From positions 1-6,665 of the forward strand of contig JAJZAL010000270.1 in the NCBI GenBank assembly GCA_021799405.1: a stretch of DNA of 6,665 nt, in the 5' to 3' direction. The notes beneath the pieces were generated by a model. The model saw only the letters and a list, made by a program, of their open reading frames with translations. It was not told the origin of the DNA and did no database searches. Each line of letters begins with the position of its first letter. Position 1 is the first letter of the stretch. Shown one piece after another: positions 1 through 6,665 of this stretch. Source of the DNA: Acidobacteriota bacterium. GTDB taxonomy: Bacteria > Acidobacteriota > Terriglobia > Terriglobales > Acidobacteriaceae. The translations under genes were made by a program, and so were the position numbers.

Positions 1-1
1 C

Positions 2-658
2 ACCAACGGACAGGCGCGCAACATTATGCTTCTTGAGCCCCTGGGGAATGACCTGGATCGCTTCCCGGTTCAGATTGCTGAAGCAGACCCGTTCACGCCT
101 GGAACCTACAAGCGCAGACCGGTTGTCGTGGCGCGGTCGCTGCAAATCGATATGGATACCTGCGTTAGAGAGACCAAAGCGGCGGGGGGCAAGTACCTGA
201 ATGTGTGGACGCTGCGATCGATGCCGCGCCAGAAGCTGAGGAAGTTGCCCAAGGCGCCGCATATCGCGGTGCTTGCGCCGGAAACCGGGCCGGACGAAAA
301 TGCCAAAGTAGAATTGCGCCGTCCGGATTATTTCGCGGGCAATGAGAGCACGCCGGTGGTGATTTACTCTGCCCCGGCGGATTACGCGCCCGAGCTGAGG
401 AAGAAGAAAATCAAGGGAACTACCTACATATCTCTGGTTGTTGATGCGCACGGCTTGCCGGAGAATGTACAGGTGATGCGTTCTCTCAATCCGAGTCTAG
501 ACAAGAATGCCGTTATTGCAGTGGAGCAATATCGATTCTTCCCCGCGATCAGGAACAACGAGCCTGTACCCTCCGCGATCACGATCGAAGTGAACTTTGC
601 GCCGCCGCCGGCGCTGAGCCTGGACGATATCGGCGACAGTTATGACGCAAGCCAGTAG
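2..658 (+). CDS. TonB C-terminal domain protein, 5'-truncated
   Basis: The reading frame is open from base 2 to the TAG at 656-658. The first in-frame ATG is at 26, but eight sense codons precede it with no stop, so the gene probably begins outside the window; 26 is only a fallback start. Counting from that ATG (210 residues), positions about 119-192 match the TonB C-terminal fold: a strand beginning IKGTTYISLVVDAHG, then VQVMRSL, the LDKNAVIAVEQYRFFPA helix and strand, and a final ITIEVNF strand. In TonB proteins this domain contacts TonB-box receptors in the periplasm, but many stand-alone copies have no known partner. Residues 1-118 show no family I recognise. A membrane anchor or proline-rich linker, if there is one, would lie upstream of the window. 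A role in energised transport is therefore unproven. The short tail after the domain is proline-rich and then acidic. Confidence 0.8.
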   Translation, partial: TNGQARNIMLLEPLGNDLDRFPVQIAEADPFTPGTYKRRPVVVARSLQIDMDTCVRETKAAGGKYLNVWTLRSMPRQKLRKLPKAPHIAVLAPETGPDENAKVELRRPDYFAGNESTPVVIYSAPADYAPELRKKKIKGTTYISLVVDAHGLPENVQVMRSLNPSLDKNAVIAVEQYRFFPAIRNNEPVPSAITIEVNFAPPPALSLDDIGDSYDASQ

Positions 659-851
659 TCATGAGCGGGCACGGATGGGAGAATGGGAAGGCGGCATCGC
701 ATTTCTGCTGCGCATCGGTGCTGTTATCCGTTAAAGTATTTCCATCGCAATCAAAGTTGAGTAGAGAATTTTTGCGCCGTGGCGCCGGAAGAGAGCCGGG
801 GATCTTCGGATCTGTTCGTGGTGCGGTGTGAAGGATTCGCAACGCAGGACA
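659..851. other. Intergenic gap without recognisable signals
   Basis: This 193-base spacer separates two genes on the same strand. I see no convincing promoter. There is a short GCGCC-GT-GGCGC inverted repeat at 774-785, but the T-run lies before it on the + strand rather than after it, so it does not look like an intrinsic terminator. The minus-strand frame crossing the spacer has no family resemblance. If the GTG at 828 is the true start of the next gene, the gap ends at 827. Confidence 0.5.
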
Positions 852-1928
852 ATGAATTCACGTGAACGCATTTTGGCTGTCTTGAATCGTCAACCGGTTG
901 ATCGTCTGCCGGTGGATCTGTGGCACACGCCGGAGATTGGCGAGATGCTGCGGCGGCATTGTGGTGTCTCCGATGATCTGGCGATGTACCGCGCTCTCGG
1001 CCTTGACAAGATTGTCTGGGTCTTCATGGATTACCGGGAACTTTCGGGTGAGCGGGCCGGAGCGCAAAGCGGCGCGGGCGCGGAAGAGGGCGGCAGCCGC
1101 ACCATGTGGGGAGTTCCGCTCAGGGACATTAAGGCCGGTGAGGCCCATTACGCGGAGTTTGGCGCTGCGCCGCTCGCCGGCTATGATACCCCGGAGTCGC
1201 TGGACGACTATCCGTGGTGGCCGAGTGTGGACCGCTTCGAGTACGAGAGCGCGGTTGCGAAGGCACAGGAGGCAGCGCGGGAGTTTGCCGTCATCGGCCC
1301 CTGGGTGTCGTTCTTTGAAATTTACTGCCAGATGCGCGGGCTGGAGCAATCACTGATGGATCTGGTGCAGGCGCCCGGGCTGGTGGACGCGATTCTCGAC
1401 CGCGTGGAGTCGATTCAAACCGAGATGATGAAGCGCTTCTTTGCCCGCGCCGGCAACGCGCTCGATCTGGTATTCATCAGCGATGACATCGCCGGGCAGA
1501 CTTCGCTGCTGATGTCGCCCGCGCATTGGAGACGCCATTTACAGCCGAGGCTCCAGCGCTGGTGCGATCTGATTCACGCGCATGGTTTGCGTGTCTTTTA
1601 CCACACCGATGGCGCGGCGCGCCGCCTGCTGGGGCCGATCCTCGATTGTGGCGTGGATGTACTGAATCCGATTCAGCATGCGTGTCCGGGGATGGAGTTG
1701 GAGGGGCTCAAGCGCGATTTTGGCTCTCGCGTCATCTTTCATGGTGGGGTGGACAATCAGTTTGCTCTGCCGCGGGGAACAGTGGAAGATGTCCGGCGCG
1801 AGGTCCGATATTGCATGGACACTCTGGGCGCGGGCCGCGAAGGTTATATTTGCTGCTCGTGCCACAACGCTCAGCCCGGGACGCCGATTGAAAATATCCT
1901 TGCCATGATTGAAACGGCGCAGAGCTAA
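852..1928 (+). CDS. URO-D superfamily protein (methyltransferase-like)
   Basis: The product has 358 residues, close to the usual length of the uroporphyrinogen decarboxylase superfamily. I chose the ATG at 852 because family members commonly begin with an SRERILAVLN-type helix followed by RxPVDRxPVD (here residues 13-22). A GTG at 828 would add eight residues; neither start has a well-spaced ribosome-binding site, and the AGGA at 846-849 is only two bases from the ATG. Superfamily landmarks include LVFISDDIAGQ (206-216), YHTDG (250-254), NPIQ (272-275), HGGVDNQ (297-303) and a C-terminal CCSCHNAQPGTPIENI block (334-349). The heme-pathway UroD signature near the N-terminus (PxWxMRQAGR) is absent, so heme synthesis is unlikely. 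Corrinoid methyltransferases such as MtaA bind zinc through H-x-C plus a distal Cys. Here the site reads H251-T-D253 with distal Cys 334, 335 and 337, so metal binding is possible but not assured. No corrinoid protein gene is visible nearby. The substrate is unknown. Confidence 0.85.
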   Translation: MNSRERILAVLNRQPVDRLPVDLWHTPEIGEMLRRHCGVSDDLAMYRALGLDKIVWVFMDYRELSGERAGAQSGAGAEEGGSRTMWGVPLRDIKAGEAHYAEFGAAPLAGYDTPESLDDYPWWPSVDRFEYESAVAKAQEAAREFAVIGPWVSFFEIYCQMRGLEQSLMDLVQAPGLVDAILDRVESIQTEMMKRFFARAGNALDLVFISDDIAGQTSLLMSPAHWRRHLQPRLQRWCDLIHAHGLRVFYHTDGAARRLLGPILDCGVDVLNPIQHACPGMELEGLKRDFGSRVIFHGGVDNQFALPRGTVEDVRREVRYCMDTLGAGREGYICCSCHNAQPGTPIENILAMIETAQS

Positions 1929-1956
1929 TCCGCGCAGTGATATTGACAGAAGCGCT

Positions 1957-4900
1957 TCAGCGCGTTGTCTCCACCATTGCTTCGGTGCTTTTACTCATCT
2001 TGGCGGTGCGTTCAAGCTTGTCCCAGTTGAATGGTTTGCCATCGATGGCGCGCTTGAGTGTCTTGAAGAGCACGAGCGAGAAGACCTGGCGGTAAGCGAA
2101 GCGTTGCAGCCAGATGTGGAAGAGCAGCCACCCATCGCCTTTATTGGCGGGATGCCGGCGTTCCAGACTAAAGGCGATCGTCGAAGTGATGAAGTCGATG
2201 AGCAGAAAGGCGAGGAAGTACGCTACCAGCTTGATGAGGCTGGCGGCGGAGGCTGCCTCGGGATGGTAGTAGCTGTCTACGAAGTAGTTGACGACGCCGG
2301 CCGCGAACATGAGGTCGATAAAGGGCGAGACCAGCGGCAGAAGCATCTGGAAGATGAGGATATTGGGCAGCGCGAACAGCCCCATGGCCCTGTTCCGCAC
2401 AAAGGCGGCGCGGTGCTTCCAGACAGCCTGCAGCGTTCCAAAAGACCAGCGGAAGCGCTGGCGCATCAGACCCTTGGGATCGATCGGCGCTTCAGTGAAG
2501 GCGAGGGCGCGATCCTCGTAGTCCACCTTCAACCCTTCTTCGAGAAGATGCATCGTCAAATCGGCATCTTCGGCGACGGTGTCGAGAGGGTAGCCGCCCG
2601 CGGCCTTGACGGCGGCGGTGCGCCAGGCGCCGATGGCGCCGGGAACGACGGTGACTACGTGGAAGAGATCAAGAGCGCGGCGCTCGAAGTTCTGGCTGGT
2701 GATATATTCAAGGGCCTGCCAGCGTGTCCAGAGGTTGACGCGGTTGCCTACCTTGGCATTTCCCGCCATGGCGCCGATCTTCGAGTCCTGGAAATGCGGA
2801 ATAAGCTTGGATATGGCGTCAGAAGCGATTAGGGTATCGGCGTCGATGCCAACGTAAATCTCTTCATCGATTCTTTCGAGGCCATGGTTCAGTGCGGCTG
2901 CCTTGCCCTCGTTGGCCTTGGTGAGGATCTGGACCTGCCCAGTAGCGATCTCGGCCGCATACGCGGCGCGAGCTACCTCAGCGGTGCGGTCCTTCGATCC
3001 GTCGTCGATCACGATGATGCGGAGGTTCTTGTAGTCCGAATTGAGCACCGAGCGGATGGTGCGAACAATCACCGCCTCTTCGTTGTATGCGGGAATCAGG
3101 ACGGCTACGCGAGGATTGTACGCGGACGCAGTGAAGCGGCGGGGCTTGCGCAGGCGGTCGATCACGGCAAGAAGCCCGACAAGCAGCAGGCGCGCGCTCA
3201 TCAGTATGTCGCCGACGAAGAAAACCATCACGATGAATTCAGCGATGAATGCCGCGCTTGAAAATGCAATCGAGTCAGGAATAGCCCTCAGATACTGTCG
3301 GAAGGTGAGTTTGGGCATCACCTCGGCGGTGGTCTTGCCGATGAGCGCGGAGACCGGGACGATTTTGTAGCCGTGCGCGCGCACGGTGTCAATCAGTACA
3401 GGCAGCGCGGCCACGGTAGCCGAGCGGTTGCCGCCTCCGTCATGGAGCAGAATGATCGAGCCGCGGAATTGCGGCTTGGCTTTCATCACTGCCAGCTGGT
3501 TGAGAACGATTTGTGATATCTGGGCCGGCGTCTTGCGCGGATTCTCGTTCCAATCATTGGTGTCGATCTGGTTGCCGATGATGATGAATCCGTCGTTCTG
3601 AACACGGACGATGGGAGCGGCCTGATCGTCGGTATCCGGCTCTTCGTCGATGTCATAGGGCGGCCGGAAATAGAGGGGCTGCAGTCCGAGTTTGCTGGCG
3701 AAGAGGCGCTCGGTGAGCTTGACCTCCAGGTCCAGTTGCTGCGGAGAAATTGCGCTGATGTCGGGATGCGTGTAAGTATGATTGCCGATCTCGTTACCTT
3801 CGCGCACAATCCTCCGCATCAGACTGATATTTTCGGAGGCTTGGTCCCCGATCAGCATGAAGGTGCCCGTGGCGCCCTTGGCCTTGAGGATGTCGAGGAT
3901 CTTGGGAGTCCATCTTGGGTCGGGTCCATCGTCGAATGAGAGCGCGACCTCATGGGGATGGTAGCCGTAGTACTGCACTGTGTAGGTTTGCGGATACACA
4001 GTCATCTGTTCGTTGATAATCAGCTTCTTCCGAGGATCGGGTTCGTCGGGGTCGATAACGACCGTGCGCTTGCCCGGCTTGGGCAGGCCAGTCACGCGCA
4101 TAATATCGCCTTCGCCCTGGTCGTCTACATCGTGACCCGGCGGCACTGACCCCAACACGTTCACGGAATTGGGATCGGTCGGCTTGTCCCACACATTCCA
4201 GAGTGAATTGTCCTCGGACCCCAGCCGCCACAGGGCGAAAGTCTGCAGGCCCAGCTCGCGCGCGGCACGCATCTCGTTCAGAAGCGTGACGCCGTCGAGG
4301 AACCAGATCACATGGCGTTGATTGGTGTCCTCGTCAATGTATTCGAAGTGCGGATTGAGGGATTTCGGGTCCAGATCGAGGCCGGCCTCCGCGTCGGCGG
4401 CGCGCTGCCATGCGTCAGCGACTGTGAGGTCTTCCGTATTGATGACCTTCGGCTTGGCAGGCTTCCTGTAGCGGCCGTGTTTTGGAGCCGGCGGTATTGA
4501 GAGTACCCAGTCGTAGCCGTAGTTGCCGATTGCGCAGATAATCTTCTGCTTGGGCACGACTTGGAGCACGTGGCGCAGGTTGGCTACGAACCAGTCCTGG
4601 CCGGCGATCGGGCCGGGATCGCTATCCACCTCGTGCTCATCGTAGTTCATCAGCACGATTCCGTCGGAGTTGGCGGCCATCTCTTTCAAGTCGCTGTCGC
4701 TGATCGAGACGGGAACCGCTACATAGAGACGCAGATTGTGTGGGTGCAATGCCGCGTAAAGACTCTGAACAAAGCTCAAATAGGCCGGATCGGAATCGTC
4801 CGGAAGACTTTCAAAATCCAGCGAGATGCCGCGGTAGGCTGGGAATGCGAGAAGGAAGCGAAGGATCTGCTGGCACAGAGCTGCGCTCCTGCCCGGGTCC

Positions 4901-5511
4901 ATCAGGATGTCGCCCACGCCGCCATCCCAGCTCTGGGTGCGCATGTTGTAGTTGCTGATGTGGGGAAAGATCTCCGTATCTTCCTTGGCATTCTGGATGA
5001 CTCGTTTGACTTTGTCCAGATCGTCAGGATCGTGGATTATGTTCCCCTGGATAATGGGGTATTCCCGGATGTCGTCGGGGGTCATGCCCATGAGCGTTCC
5101 CTGGGGCGAATTGACGTGCAGCCACTCGGGGAACAGCATATCAATCTGATGAACGTGCTCCTTGAACGAGGAGAAGCTGGCGGCATCATCGGGCGCGTAA
5201 TAAGCTGCGCGCAGACCCTCGCCGGTATTGAAAGGAATGTCAGAAGGCTTTCGCGCGGTTTTGCGGCGAGTGGGGCGCAGGTCCCTTGAGCTGCGCTGGT
5301 ACACATAGTGCTCGGGCAGCGCTTTGTAGTTATGCTTGGGTGTGGGCAGCAGGAGCTCGGGCAAGTGCTGATTGTGAAAAACGTTAAAGATGAATGTGGC
5401 CAGCACCAGCGTGGATGCGATAGCCACCACATCGAAAATGCGGCGCAGCAGCCTCCAACGCTTACGTTCGGGGTCAGAAAATATCTGGCGATCTGGAGTC
5501 GAGGATTTCAT
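1957..5511 (-). CDS. GH18-NodB deacetylase-GT2 synthase fusion protein
   Basis: This 1184-residue membrane protein carries three enzyme modules. A basic N-terminus (RKRWRLLRR) precedes a membrane helix at about 24-44. Residues about 100-445 resemble YaaH/SleL-type GH18: GISLDFE (228-234, probable acid E234), LMNYDEH (287-293), and WFLDGVTLLNEM and ALWRLGSEDNSLW near 403-439. Residues about 515-725 form a NodB deacetylase with all five motifs: SFDDGP (525-530), HTYTH (578-582), RPPYD (616-620), DTNDW (650-654) and LLHDG (688-692). One or two helices at about 749-785 lead to a family-2 glycosyltransferase: AVLIPAYNEE (803-812), DDGS (836-839), DAD (890-892), ED (981-982) and QRFRW (1018-1022), the set typical of processive synthases. 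Further helices lie at about 1044-1078, 1090-1114 and 1128-1150. The layout suggests cytoplasmic synthesis of a beta-linked, possibly GlcNAc-type polymer, with deacetylation and trimming outside the inner membrane. This resembles PgaC and PgaB in one chain, in a different domain order. The ATG at 5509-5511 has no clear ribosome-binding site, but the start fits the anchor. The polymer's identity is inferred. Confidence 0.9.
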   Translation of the reverse strand: MKSSTPDRQIFSDPERKRWRLLRRIFDVVAIASTLVLATFIFNVFHNQHLPELLLPTPKHNYKALPEHYVYQRSSRDLRPTRRKTARKPSDIPFNTGEGLRAAYYAPDDAASFSSFKEHVHQIDMLFPEWLHVNSPQGTLMGMTPDDIREYPIIQGNIIHDPDDLDKVKRVIQNAKEDTEIFPHISNYNMRTQSWDGGVGDILMDPGRSAALCQQILRFLLAFPAYRGISLDFESLPDDSDPAYLSFVQSLYAALHPHNLRLYVAVPVSISDSDLKEMAANSDGIVLMNYDEHEVDSDPGPIAGQDWFVANLRHVLQVVPKQKIICAIGNYGYDWVLSIPPAPKHGRYRKPAKPKVINTEDLTVADAWQRAADAEAGLDLDPKSLNPHFEYIDEDTNQRHVIWFLDGVTLLNEMRAARELGLQTFALWRLGSEDNSLWNVWDKPTDPNSVNVLGSVPPGHDVDDQGEGDIMRVTGLPKPGKRTVVIDPDEPDPRKKLIINEQMTVYPQTYTVQYYGYHPHEVALSFDDGPDPRWTPKILDILKAKGATGTFMLIGDQASENISLMRRIVREGNEIGNHTYTHPDISAISPQQLDLEVKLTERLFASKLGLQPLYFRPPYDIDEEPDTDDQAAPIVRVQNDGFIIIGNQIDTNDWNENPRKTPAQISQIVLNQLAVMKAKPQFRGSIILLHDGGGNRSATVAALPVLIDTVRAHGYKIVPVSALIGKTTAEVMPKLTFRQYLRAIPDSIAFSSAAFIAEFIVMVFFVGDILMSARLLLVGLLAVIDRLRKPRRFTASAYNPRVAVLIPAYNEEAVIVRTIRSVLNSDYKNLRIIVIDDGSKDRTAEVARAAYAAEIATGQVQILTKANEGKAAALNHGLERIDEEIYVGIDADTLIASDAISKLIPHFQDSKIGAMAGNAKVGNRVNLWTRWQALEYITSQNFERRALDLFHVVTVVPGAIGAWRTAAVKAAGGYPLDTVAEDADLTMHLLEEGLKVDYEDRALAFTEAPIDPKGLMRQRFRWSFGTLQAVWKHRAAFVRNRAMGLFALPNILIFQMLLPLVSPFIDLMFAAGVVNYFVDSYYHPEAASAASLIKLVAYFLAFLLIDFITSTIAFSLERRHPANKGDGWLLFHIWLQRFAYRQVFSLVLFKTLKRAIDGKPFNWDKLERTAKMSKSTEAMVETTR

Positions 5512-5707
5512 TCACGCATCAGTTTCCGAATTAATTGGCACAAGCGAATCACAAAAAGGTGTATTCTTCCACCCAAGCATCAGCGTTTTTGCATCCGGAA
5601 ACGCTGCTCGGAAAAAGGCGTGCAATAGCTATACCTGAGTCAGCGCCTGATCTGAAATGTCAATTTTGCGCCAGCTACTGCCACGGCCACTACATAGTAC
5701 GAATCGT
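5512..5707. other. Divergent intergenic region
   Basis: This 196-base region lies between the divergent starts of the fusion gene (-) and the GT-C gene (+), so promoters for both should lie here. It looks more AT-rich than the flanking genes. On the minus strand, a weak -35-like TTGGGT (5571-5576) and -10-like TGTGAT (5548-5553) are 17 bases apart, but match the sigma-70 consensus at only three and four of six positions. I found no better pair on the plus strand. A perfect inverted repeat is listed separately. GCATCAG occurs twice, at 5516-5522 and 5577-5583. Confidence 0.6.
5581..5606. repeat. Perfect 8-bp inverted repeat, possible operator
   Basis: CAGCGTTT (5581-5588) and AAACGCTG (5599-5606) are exact reverse complements separated by 10 bases. 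The half-site centres are 18 bases apart, close to two helical turns, which would suit a dimeric DNA-binding protein. The repeat sits about 70 bases from the fusion gene's start and about 100 bases from the GT-C gene's start. It is immediately upstream of the weak minus-strand promoter-like pair. It could instead form an RNA hairpin, but no T-run follows it on either strand, so it does not look like an intrinsic terminator. The function is inferred from symmetry and position alone. Confidence 0.45.
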
Positions 5708-6665
5708 ATGGAACTAGCCTCACAGAGTCAATCGACGGCCCCCCGTCCTGGTATCTCGGGGACTCAAGTACCCGTTCGAGCCGCTCTCTCGCCCATTTTG
5801 GCGGTGGTTGCCGGTCTGCTCTTGCGCCTGTGGATGCTCAAGAAGCTCTTTCAGGTTGTCGAAGACACCAGAATCTACGGAGGGATCGCGGAGAATCTTC
5901 TTTGGCATGGCAGTTACGCCTTCACAGGAGCAAAAGGCATATTGCATCCCACGCTGATCCGCCTGCCGGGGTATCCGCTCTTCCTGGCGATGTGTTTCCG
6001 GATCTTTGGTGTAGGTCATTATGTCGCGGTGGCCTATGTTCAAATTGTACTCGATTTAGTCGCATGTCTGCTGCTGGCTGACTTCGCCCGCCTTGTAGCG
6101 CCCCGGGCGTATCGCTCCGGCGCGGCGCACTGCACGCTGTGGCTGGCGGCGTTGTGCCCCTTTACCGCGACCTACGCGGTTCAGCCGCTGACGGAGGGGC
6201 CGACGGTCTTTTTGCTGGCGTTGTCTATGTGGGCTGTGGCCCGCTTTCATGGGCGGCCGGGATGGAAGTACGCGCTTGTCTTCACCTTTGCGGCGAGCTG
6301 TAACGCTTTGCTGCGTCCGGACGGAGCGCTGGGCGCCGTCGCTCTGGCTCCGGCGATGTTCCTTGGATTACCCCGGACAGCGATTCCGCGTCCCCGGCTG
6401 ATTCGCATGACCCTGATCTGCGTGGTTTTGGCGGCGCTTCCTTTTGGTGTGTGGACCGCGAGGAACTGGCGCGTATTCCATATTTTCCAGCCGCTGGCGC
6501 CGCGTTCGGCAGCGGATCCGGGAGAGCCTGTCTATTCCGGCTGGGAGCGCTGGGTGGGAACCTGGTGTCTCGACTATGCGTCCACTTACAACATCTACTG
6601 GAACATGCCGGACCACCCAATGGAACTGGCCGACCTGCCCGGTCGGGCCTTCGATTCGCCCGCGC
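5708..6665 (+). CDS. GT-C family membrane glycosyltransferase, 3'-truncated
   Basis: The frame is open from the ATG at 5708 to the window edge, giving 319 residues with no stop, so the C-terminal part is missing. An in-frame ATG at 5657 would add 17 residues. I prefer 5708 because the extra codons are poorer in third-position G/C than the rest of the gene, though neither start has a clear ribosome-binding site. After a short polar N-terminus, hydrophobic segments lie at about 28-47, 88-128, 142-180, 186-220 and 232-250. The first outer loop carries E52-D53 followed by TRIYGGIAENLLWHGSY and then HPTLIRLPGYPLFLA. This pattern is typical of ArnT/PMT-like GT-C enzymes, whose acidic loop residue acts in transfer from a polyprenyl-phosphate sugar on the periplasmic face. 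Later landmarks are LTEGP (161-165), LLRPDG (201-206) and PFGVWTARNW (245-254). The acceptor and donor sugar are unknown. It is divergent from the fusion gene, and a shared surface-glycan role is only an inference. Confidence 0.75.
   Translation, partial: MELASQSQSTAPRPGISGTQVPVRAALSPILAVVAGLLLRLWMLKKLFQVVEDTRIYGGIAENLLWHGSYAFTGAKGILHPTLIRLPGYPLFLAMCFRIFGVGHYVAVAYVQIVLDLVACLLLADFARLVAPRAYRSGAAHCTLWLAALCPFTATYAVQPLTEGPTVFLLALSMWAVARFHGRPGWKYALVFTFAASCNALLRPDGALGAVALAPAMFLGLPRTAIPRPRLIRMTLICVVLAALPFGVWTARNWRVFHIFQPLAPRSAADPGEPVYSGWERWVGTWCLDYASTYNIYWNMPDHPMELADLPGRAFDSPA

Noticed and set aside
774..785. GCGCC-GT-GGCGC inverted repeat as a terminator for the TonB-domain gene
   Set aside because: The T-run precedes the stem on the plus strand, the loop would be too tight, and it is more than 100 bases past the stop codon.
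579..842. Minus-strand frame across the 659-851 gap
   Set aside because: It overlaps the end of the TonB-domain gene, has low-complexity composition and shows no ribosome-binding site or family resemblance.
852..1928. Heme-pathway uroporphyrinogen decarboxylase (hemE)
   Set aside because: The N-terminal PxWxMRQAGR signature is absent and the C-terminal block matches methyltransferase-like members instead.
1952..1963. GCGC-TTCA-GCGC mini-hairpin at the convergent gene ends as a bidirectional terminator
   Set aside because: The stem is only four pairs and no T-run follows it on either strand.
1909..2832. Long plus-strand open frame (307 codons) opposite the 3' end of the fusion gene
   Set aside because: It lies antisense to the well-supported GT2 module, its product is highly charged and matches no family I know, and it overlaps the end of the URO-D gene. 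It looks like a by-product of GC-rich codon use.
4561..5289. Plus-strand open frame of 242 codons opposite the GH18 module
   Set aside because: It is antisense to recognisable coding sequence and has no domain features of its own.
5720..6043. Minus-strand frame opposite the start of the GT-C gene
   Set aside because: The plus-strand frame has clear membrane helices and GT-C motifs, while this one is polar and featureless.

Overview
The window looks like chromosomal DNA from a GC-rich, outer-membrane-bearing bacterium. A TonB C-terminal domain, a URO-D-superfamily protein and large membrane glycosyltransferases together would fit Acidobacteriota. That assignment is an inference from gene style; no marker gene is present.

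Layout: (1) 2-658 (+) is the 3' end of a gene whose product ends in a TonB C-terminal domain; its start lies outside the window. (2) 659-851 is a non-coding gap with no convincing signals. (3) 852-1928 (+) encodes a URO-D-superfamily protein that lacks the heme UroD signature and is probably methyltransferase-like or of unknown function. (4) 1957-5511 (-) encodes a 1184-residue membrane protein. It joins an N-terminal anchor, a GH18/YaaH-like glycosidase module, a NodB polysaccharide deacetylase and a processive family-2 glycosyltransferase with C-terminal membrane helices. It converges on the URO-D gene with 28 bases between the stop codons. (5) 5512-5707 is a divergent intergenic region holding a perfect 8-bp inverted repeat. 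(6) 5708-6665 (+) is the 5' part of a multi-pass GT-C (ArnT/PMT-like) glycosyltransferase gene, open at the window's right edge.

The main item of interest is the three-enzyme fusion. Its predicted layout puts a cytoplasmic polymer synthase in one chain with periplasmic deacetylase and glycosidase-like modules, a division of labour that the poly-N-acetylglucosamine (Pga) system spreads over separate PgaC and PgaB proteins. The divergent GT-C gene suggests a surface-glycan locus, but nothing in the sequence proves the two genes share a pathway. The two left-hand genes show no evident functional link to it. I saw no tRNA, rRNA, CRISPR array, insertion sequence or integrase.
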